Of a stretch of DNA of 15,118 nucleotides, positions 11,022 through 15,118 are shown piece after piece (within the stretch, counting starts at the first letter, position 1; each line of letters starts with the position of its first letter). The position numbers and the translations under genes were made by a program. Source of the DNA: a bacterium (Candidatus Gribaldobacteria) CG07_land_8_20_14_0_80_33_18 (lineage in GTDB: Bacteria; Patescibacteriota; Minisyncoccia; Minisyncoccales; CG1-02-41-26); the NCBI GenBank assembly GCA_002779425.1, contig PEWP01000054.1, positions 1 to 15,118 on the forward strand. Reading direction: 5' to 3'. The notes under the pieces were generated by a model. That model was not told where the DNA came from, searched no databases, and was given only the letters and a program-made list of their open reading frames with translations.

Positions 11022-12674
11022 ATGAATAACAATCTTTCAAATTTAGTTTTAGAAATTATAAAAGGAGAAACAACGCCGGAAGGGAAAATAAAGAAAATAA
11101 GCCAGTTTCTGCGAAATAAAATAAAATATAAAATTACTATTATTGGCGACCCTCAAAAAACCTTGGAGCTTGGTTTTGGTTCCTGTTTAGACAAGGCAAT
11201 TTTATTTGATGAACTTGCTAAAACAGCAGGGCTTAAATCTCGTTATAGAATAACTTTAATTGATATGAAGAAAGCATTAATTGATCTTTCTTCAGTTAAT
11301 TCAAAATTTTTCCCTGAATTTTTGAGTTTTTTCCCCCATTTTTTAAACGAAGTTTTTTTAAACGGTGTTTGGCAGAAATTTGACTGTTCCGGCGATAGCG
11401 ATACTGATAGAATTTTTTATAAAAACGGTTTAACAATTGGTGAACCGGGAAATTATGAATTTAAAAAAGAATATATAAAAAAAGAACTCGGCGCCTTTAA
11501 TGAAATTTCTGATGTCTTAAAAAATCCAGACATTTATTATTTTTTTACTCAACTTAAGAGCGATAAAAGAAAATTTTATAAAATAGCAAAATTTATCAAC
11601 CTCTCATTTTTCAAAGAGAGAAATGAAAAAATAAAAGGATTAGAAAAAATGAGGCCCTTAAATGAAATAATTAATGATTTAGATAATTTAGTTTATAAAT
11701 ATGGCGGTTTTCCGCAGGAAATAGAAATAACAAAGGAAGAAGTCAGAGGAGTATACGGTATTGTTGGAGCCAGATATCCTATTTTTATTTATTTAACAAT
11801 ATTTTTTGTTCTTTCCAGAATCATTACTTCAGTTCCTTTTTCTAGTTTCGTTTATTTTTATCTCGGCTACGGTTTTTTGGCAAATGCTTTAATTCATTTT
11901 TTAGTCAAAAAAAACGAACATTCACCGGGGATTAAAGTGGCGATAAATGCAAGCGTTCTTTTATTTTTATTGGAGATGTTTATTTTTGCTTTAATGATTT
12001 ATTTCACAATGCCATTTTTTATTACTATTTTCGGTTCTGTTCTTTGGTTTGCAGTTTTAGGGTATCTTACCTATTCTTCAGGCGGCGCTAGAGGTTGGGC
12101 GGCGGGGGGAGTAGCCGTTGCTTCAATTTACACTTTTTTATTTTCCTTTGTTTTTATCAGTCTAGTTTTATTTTGGGAGTATACAGGAATTGGCGCATCT
12201 CATTTGAATATTTACGGCTTTTTTTATCAGAAACCATATTACGCAATGTCGTTTCTTGCTTTATCCTTTCTTTATTTTCTCATCCATGATGCTAATAATC
12301 TTTTTATTTGGCGAGAATTAAAATATAAATCCAAAACATTAGAGGAAAGAACTAAAGAATTAGAAATTTTAAAAGAGCAATTAGACGAAAAAGTTAAAGA
12401 AAGAACAATTGAATTGGAAAAAGCAAAAAGTGAGTTGGAAGAATCAAAAACAGTTTTGGAGATTAAAGTAAAGGCCAGAACAAGAGAATTAGAAGAATTA
12501 ACTGAAACATTAGACGAAAAAGTTAAAGAAAGAACAGCCGAACTTCAAAAAAGAATAAATGAACTAGAGCGTTTTCATAAAGTCACTGTTGGCAGAGAAT
12601 TAAAAATGATAGAATTAAAAAAGGAATTAAAAAAAATTAAAGAAGAAGAAAAAATAAAAGGTCGGTCAATATAA
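11022..12674 (+). CDS. Transglutaminase-like domain / multi-pass membrane / coiled-coil signalling protein
   Basis: A 550-residue three-part protein. Residues 1-175 resemble a transglutaminase/cysteine-protease core: FGSCLDKAILFDELAKTAGL gives Cys55 at a helix start, FFPHFLNEVFLNG gives His106, and WQKFDCSGD gives Asp121, in the usual Cys-His-Asp order. Residues about 250-425 hold around five or six hydrophobic segments (for example IFIYLTIFFVLSRII, LLFLLEMFIFALMIYF, IYTFLFSFVFISLVLF, YAMSFLALSFLYFLI). Residues 432-545 are a charged coiled coil with repeated L-D-E-K-V-K-E-R-T-x-E-L units, ending in RFHKVTVGRELKMIELKKEL, a linker style seen in bacterial sensor proteins. No kinase, cyclase or receiver domain is present. 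There is no signal peptide, so the N-terminal domain is probably cytoplasmic. It is followed after 14 bp by the next gene and heads the sensory operon. Catalytic activity is untested; the triad may be only a binding fold. Confidence 0.7.
   Translation: MNNNLSNLVLEIIKGETTPEGKIKKISQFLRNKIKYKITIIGDPQKTLELGFGSCLDKAILFDELAKTAGLKSRYRITLIDMKKALIDLSSVNSKFFPEFLSFFPHFLNEVFLNGVWQKFDCSGDSDTDRIFYKNGLTIGEPGNYEFKKEYIKKELGAFNEISDVLKNPDIYYFFTQLKSDKRKFYKIAKFINLSFFKERNEKIKGLEKMRPLNEIINDLDNLVYKYGGFPQEIEITKEEVRGVYGIVGARYPIFIYLTIFFVLSRIITSVPFSSFVYFYLGYGFLANALIHFLVKKNEHSPGIKVAINASVLLFLLEMFIFALMIYFTMPFFITIFGSVLWFAVLGYLTYSSGGARGWAAGGVAVASIYTFLFSFVFISLVLFWEYTGIGASHLNIYGFFYQKPYYAMSFLALSFLYFLIHDANNLFIWRELKYKSKTLEERTKELEILKEQLDEKVKERTIELEKAKSELEESKTVLEIKVKARTRELEELTETLDEKVKERTAELQKRINELERFHKVTVGRELKMIELKKELKKIKEEEKIKGRSI
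12381..12536 (+). repeat. 27-bp exact direct repeat in the coiled-coil coding region
   Basis: Bases 12381-12407 and 12510-12536 are identical, 129 bp (43 codons) apart and in frame. They encode LDEKVKERT twice. The repeat suggests that the coiled coil lengthened by internal duplication. Confidence 0.85.
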
Positions 12675-12688
12675 GACAGAGCTAATTT

Positions 12689-13306
12689 ATGGAAGAAATT
12701 TATCAAAAATTAAAAAAAGAAGCTGAAAAATTAGCAAAAATTCCGGGCAATTCCCGAGGAGAAATATTAAAAACCCATTTTAATTACATTAAAATTAAAA
12801 AAGGTGAAGAAGGGGTAAGGCAGGTTGGGGGAATGATGGAAAGATTGGGTTGCCCGATAAAATTAAAGGAAATCAATTCTTTAAACTGGTATCCGGAATA
12901 TTTAAGCGTCCTTGTAATTTTAGTTGCTAAAGAATTATTTAAATGGAGCGATTCTGATATTTACAACTGGGGATATGAAACCCCAAAATTTTCTTTTATT
13001 GTCAGGTTGATGATGAAACATTTTTTAAGTTTAAAGATAACCTACCAAAAAGCCCCGGTTTATTGGCAAGGACACTATGATTTTGGAGAATTAGAAGTGC
13101 CGGATTTTAGCGAAAAAGAAAAATATTTTATCATTCGGGTTAAAGATTATAAATTCCACCCGATTACCTGTGAATTTCATAAGGGTTATTATGTTAAAAT
13201 TGCCGAATTCGGGACAAGAAACAAAAAATTTTTTATTGAAGAAACAAAATGTATGTTTAAAGGAGATCCTTATCATGAATTTAAAACAACCTGGCAAGAA
13301 ATTTAA
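12689..13306 (+). CDS. Putative small-molecule sensor, V4R/HNOB-like (tentative)
   Basis: A 205-residue soluble protein whose family I recognise only tentatively. The order of features resembles the V4R / heme-NO-binding / TIGR02265-like group: an N-terminal helical part, a central helix pair (YLSVLVILVAKELF then WSDSDIYNWGYETPKFS), a strand-rich middle (APVYWQGHYDFGELEV), and a C-terminus of the form CEFHKGYY (Cys161, His164) followed by EETKCMFKGDPYHEFKTTW, like the C-x4-GDxxxxF-x3-W end of those domains. Cys54, Cys161, Cys188 and several His could bind a ligand or metal, but no specific cofactor motif is proven. It starts 14 bp after the membrane protein and ends 6 bp before the histidine kinase, so it is surely co-transcribed with both. 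A sensory input role is inferred from this position. No Shine-Dalgarno is obvious. Confidence 0.6.
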   Translation: MEEIYQKLKKEAEKLAKIPGNSRGEILKTHFNYIKIKKGEEGVRQVGGMMERLGCPIKLKEINSLNWYPEYLSVLVILVAKELFKWSDSDIYNWGYETPKFSFIVRLMMKHFLSLKITYQKAPVYWQGHYDFGELEVPDFSEKEKYFIIRVKDYKFHPITCEFHKGYYVKIAEFGTRNKKFFIEETKCMFKGDPYHEFKTTWQEI

Positions 13307-13312
13307 TATAAT

Positions 13313-14971
13313 ATGGTAAGAAAAAAAAACAAACTGAAAAACGAAGTTTATAGCGAAGCGAAGCGGAGCGTTAAAAACGAAGTTTATAGCGAAGCGAAGC
13401 GGAGCGTTAAAAATGAGAATGTTCAAAAAAGACAATTACAAAGCTGTCAACAAGACCTCGGAGAATTAGAGAAATATATAAAAGAATTCTCTGCCTTCTT
13501 GCCTTTAGCCGTTTGTACAGTAAATCCGGTTGGGACAATTTTAGACGTTAATAAAGCATTTGAGAAATTGGTTAAATTTGATTCCCTTGAAATTGTTGGG
13601 AAAGAAATTGAAAATTTTTTTCTGGAAAAAGAAAAATTAAATAAACTACAAAAGGAAATAATAGAAAAGAAAGAAATTTTAAATCAAGAAATAACATTAA
13701 TCACAAAAGAAAAGAAAGAAATTTCGGTTAACGCATCTTTTTCTTCGAGAGAAGATGCCGAAGGAAATTATACTGGTTATTTTTTAGGCATTTCAGATAT
13801 TTCCGAACTTAAAAAATTTCAAATTGGTCTGGAAGAGCGCATCAGAGAAAGAACAGAAGAATTAATAAAATCAAGAGAAGCGCTTTTAAATATTTTATCA
13901 GATGCCGAAGAAGCAAGAGAAATAGCGGAGATTGAAAGAGACAAAACCTTAACAATGTTTGAGAATTTTCCAGAAGGATTAATGTTTTTTAATAATGAAA
14001 ATAAAACTGCTCTAATCAACCCCCAAATTAATTCTTTTTTTAATGTAAACAAAGAAAAATTGATTGGTAAAGGAATCAAAGATTTAGAAAAAATTTCTTC
14101 CCTTTCGTCTTTAGTAGCTATTTTAGGAGAAAAACTATCTCCAGTTTATAAAAAAGAATTAGAAATAACTGAAAATTTAATTTTGGAAATTTCTGTTCTC
14201 CCGATTATTTCGTTAGCTGGTGAAAAAATCGGAACCCTGGTTTTACTTCGTAATATTACTCGAGAAAAAATAGTTGAAAAACTAAAAACAGAATTTGTGA
14301 CAATTTCTGCTCACCAGCTTCGGACTCCTCTCTCGGCAATTAAATGGACAATAAGGATGCTTCTTGATGGAGATGTTGGGAAATTAACTGATGAACAAAC
14401 TGAATTTTTAAAGAAAGCTTATCAAAGTAATGAAAGGATGGTAAATTTGATAAATGATTTGTTAAATGTGACAAGAATTGAGGAAGGCAGGTATCTTTAC
14501 AATCCTGAAGAATTAGATATGATTGAATTAATTGAAAAAACAATAATTCCATTAAAGGAGATTGCTGAAAGAAAAAATCTTAAATTTGAATTTTTAAAGC
14601 CCAAAGAAAAAGAAATAAAGGTGAGAGTTGATAAAGAAAAAATTTCCTTAGCGATTTCCAACTTAGTTGATAATGCAATTAATTACACAAAAGAAGGAAA
14701 AATAAGCATTCAGTTTGAATATGACAGTAAAGACAAACAAGTGAAATTTTCAGTTAAAGATACTGGGATTGGAATTTCTGAAGAACAACAAAAAAGATTA
14801 TTTTCTAAATTTTTTCGAGGAATTAATGCTATAAAAGCAGAAACCGAAGGGACAGGATTAGGTCTTTTTATTGCGAAAAACATAATTGAAGCTCATGGTG
14901 GTAGAATTTGGTTTGAATCAGAAGAGGGAAAAGGAACAACTTTTTATTTCACTTTGCCTTTAAAAAAATAG
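13313..14971 (+). CDS. Soluble PAS-PAS hybrid-free histidine kinase
   Basis: A 552-residue sensor kinase with no membrane segment. Residues 10-33 are a duplicated 12-residue unit encoded by a DNA repeat. A first PAS domain spans about 55-165 (LAVCTVNPVGTILDVNKAFEKL to YFLGISDISELKKF, quoted as short parts), then a coiled coil with EERIRERTEEL, then a second PAS-like domain (about 212-318). The DHp domain has the H-box FVTISAHQLRTPLSAI, with His334 as the phospho-acceptor. The HATPase domain has N-box LVDNAINYT (Asn454), G1 DTGIGIS (Asp483) and G2 GTGLGLF (512-518). It ends without a receiver domain. Input must be cytosolic or come through partners; the two preceding genes are candidates, and the coiled-coil ERTxEL motif is shared with the membrane protein. 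The response regulator follows after 68 bp. Confidence 0.93.
   Translation: MVRKKNKLKNEVYSEAKRSVKNEVYSEAKRSVKNENVQKRQLQSCQQDLGELEKYIKEFSAFLPLAVCTVNPVGTILDVNKAFEKLVKFDSLEIVGKEIENFFLEKEKLNKLQKEIIEKKEILNQEITLITKEKKEISVNASFSSREDAEGNYTGYFLGISDISELKKFQIGLEERIRERTEELIKSREALLNILSDAEEAREIAEIERDKTLTMFENFPEGLMFFNNENKTALINPQINSFFNVNKEKLIGKGIKDLEKISSLSSLVAILGEKLSPVYKKELEITENLILEISVLPIISLAGEKIGTLVLLRNITREKIVEKLKTEFVTISAHQLRTPLSAIKWTIRMLLDGDVGKLTDEQTEFLKKAYQSNERMVNLINDLLNVTRIEEGRYLYNPEELDMIELIEKTIIPLKEIAERKNLKFEFLKPKEKEIKVRVDKEKISLAISNLVDNAINYTKEGKISIQFEYDSKDKQVKFSVKDTGIGISEEQQKRLFSKFFRGINAIKAETEGTGLGLFIAKNIIEAHGGRIWFESEEGKGTTFYFTLPLKK
13337..13408. repeat. Two perfect 36-bp tandem repeats at the start of the histidine kinase gene
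   Basis: Bases 13337-13372 and 13373-13408 are identical. Each contains TATAGCGAAGCGAAGCGGAG followed by CGTT, and adds NEVYSEAKRSVK to the protein. The GCG-rich core recurs in shortened form at 7318-7339 and 8249-8268 (other strand). The repeat lies before the first PAS domain and is probably a mobile or amplified micro-repeat rather than ancestral kinase sequence. Confidence 0.8.
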
Positions 14972-14998
14972 TATGTTATAATTATTATCTCCGTAAAC

Positions 14999-15027
14999 TT
15001 GACTCGTTTTTTTAAAAAGAATACAAT
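14999..15027 (+). promoter_or_regulatory. Promoter of the response regulator gene
   Basis: TTGACT (14999-15004) and TACAAT (15022-15027) are spaced by 17 bp. The predicted start near 15034 leaves a leader of only about 6 nt before the ATG at 15040. The hexamers are almost the same as those of the small-RNA promoter at 5851-5879. It would let the regulator be expressed independently of its kinase. Confidence 0.65.
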
Positions 15028-15039
15028 TAAATCAAGATT

Positions 15040-15118
15040 ATGGGTAAAAAAATTTTAATAGCTGAAGATGAAGCAATTCTTTCTACTCTGCTTGAAAAAA
15101 AGTTGATAGAAGAAGGCT
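15040..15118 (+). CDS. Response regulator, receiver domain (3' end outside window)
   Basis: Only the first 26 codons are visible. The translation MGKKILIAEDEAILSTLLEK followed by KLIEEG is the beta1-alpha1 part of a CheY-like receiver, with the acidic pair (Glu9, Asp10) that helps bind Mg2+. The phospho-acceptor Asp and any output domain lie beyond the window. It is the likely partner of the upstream histidine kinase, which ends 68 bp before it in the same direction. Confidence 0.88.
   Translation, partial: MGKKILIAEDEAILSTLLEKKLIEEG

Noticed and set aside
12095..12289. Plus-strand ORF of 64 codons inside the membrane protein gene
   Set aside because: Out-of-frame reading within the membrane-helix region; Cys/Phe-rich with no start signals.
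13091..13435. Minus-strand ORF of 114 codons with a repeated NAPLRFAINFVF unit
   Set aside because: It is antisense to the end of the V4R-like gene and the start of the kinase gene; the repeat is simply the reverse reading of the 36-bp tandem repeat, and the plus-strand genes have clear domain motifs.
13819..14552. Minus-strand ORFs of 86 and 70 codons
   Set aside because: Antisense shadows of the histidine kinase PAS and DHp domains.
1..15118. CRISPR array, transposase, integrase, tRNA or rRNA genes
   Set aside because: None seen: no regularly spaced repeats, no DDE or tyrosine recombinase motifs, and no cloverleaf or rRNA-like stretch; the repeats present are short palindromes or tandem duplications.

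Overview
The window is a 15.1-kb, AT-rich, densely coded stretch of bacterial chromosome. Several traits point to a Candidate Phyla Radiation (Patescibacteria, probably Parcubacteria-like) organism. The proteins are compact (a pilus ATPase with no N-terminal accessory domain, a free-standing 5'-nuclease domain). Shine-Dalgarno sequences are almost absent. GC-rich palindromic micro-repeats are scattered through genes and gaps. TGA is used as a stop (yebC, the esterase), so the Gly-recoded CPR lineages do not fit. The taxonomic call is an inference from gene style, not from a marker phylogeny.

Layout. 1-1057 (+): the 3' nine-tenths of dnaN, whose stop codon abuts the stop of a convergent class A penicillin-binding protein (1058-3187, -). 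3233-3505 (-): a small transcription unit with a consensus promoter, a structured leader, a possible 10-codon leaderless peptide, a 44-residue acidic protein and a terminator. 3512-5857 (-): ruvC and yebC (overlapping by 4 bp) and ruvB, with a terminator hairpin between ruvB and yebC; no ruvA is present. 5851-6012 (+): a candidate small non-coding RNA of about 125 nt with a near-consensus promoter, ends that pair over 17 bp, and a U-tract. 6011-8248 (-): pilB and a DHH-phosphoesterase-like protein that has lost its DHH motif. 8319-9977 (+): tsaE, then a secreted esterase with its own extended -10 promoter, strong ribosome binding site and terminator. 10066-10971 (+): a 5'-3' exonuclease of the DNA polymerase I N-terminal type without the polymerase.

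11022-15118 (+) looks like a multi-part signalling locus. It holds a membrane protein with an N-terminal transglutaminase-like domain and a C-terminal coiled coil, a small V4R/HNOB-like putative sensor, a soluble two-PAS histidine kinase, and, from its own promoter, the start of a response regulator. The kinase has no membrane segment and the membrane protein has no kinase. A split receptor, with signal passed through coiled coils, is the most economical reading, but it is inference.

The most novel items are the small RNA at 5885-6012, the split sensory locus, the acidic small-protein unit at 3233-3505, and the palindromic or GCG-rich micro-insertions in the reading frames of pilB, tsaE, the esterase and the histidine kinase.
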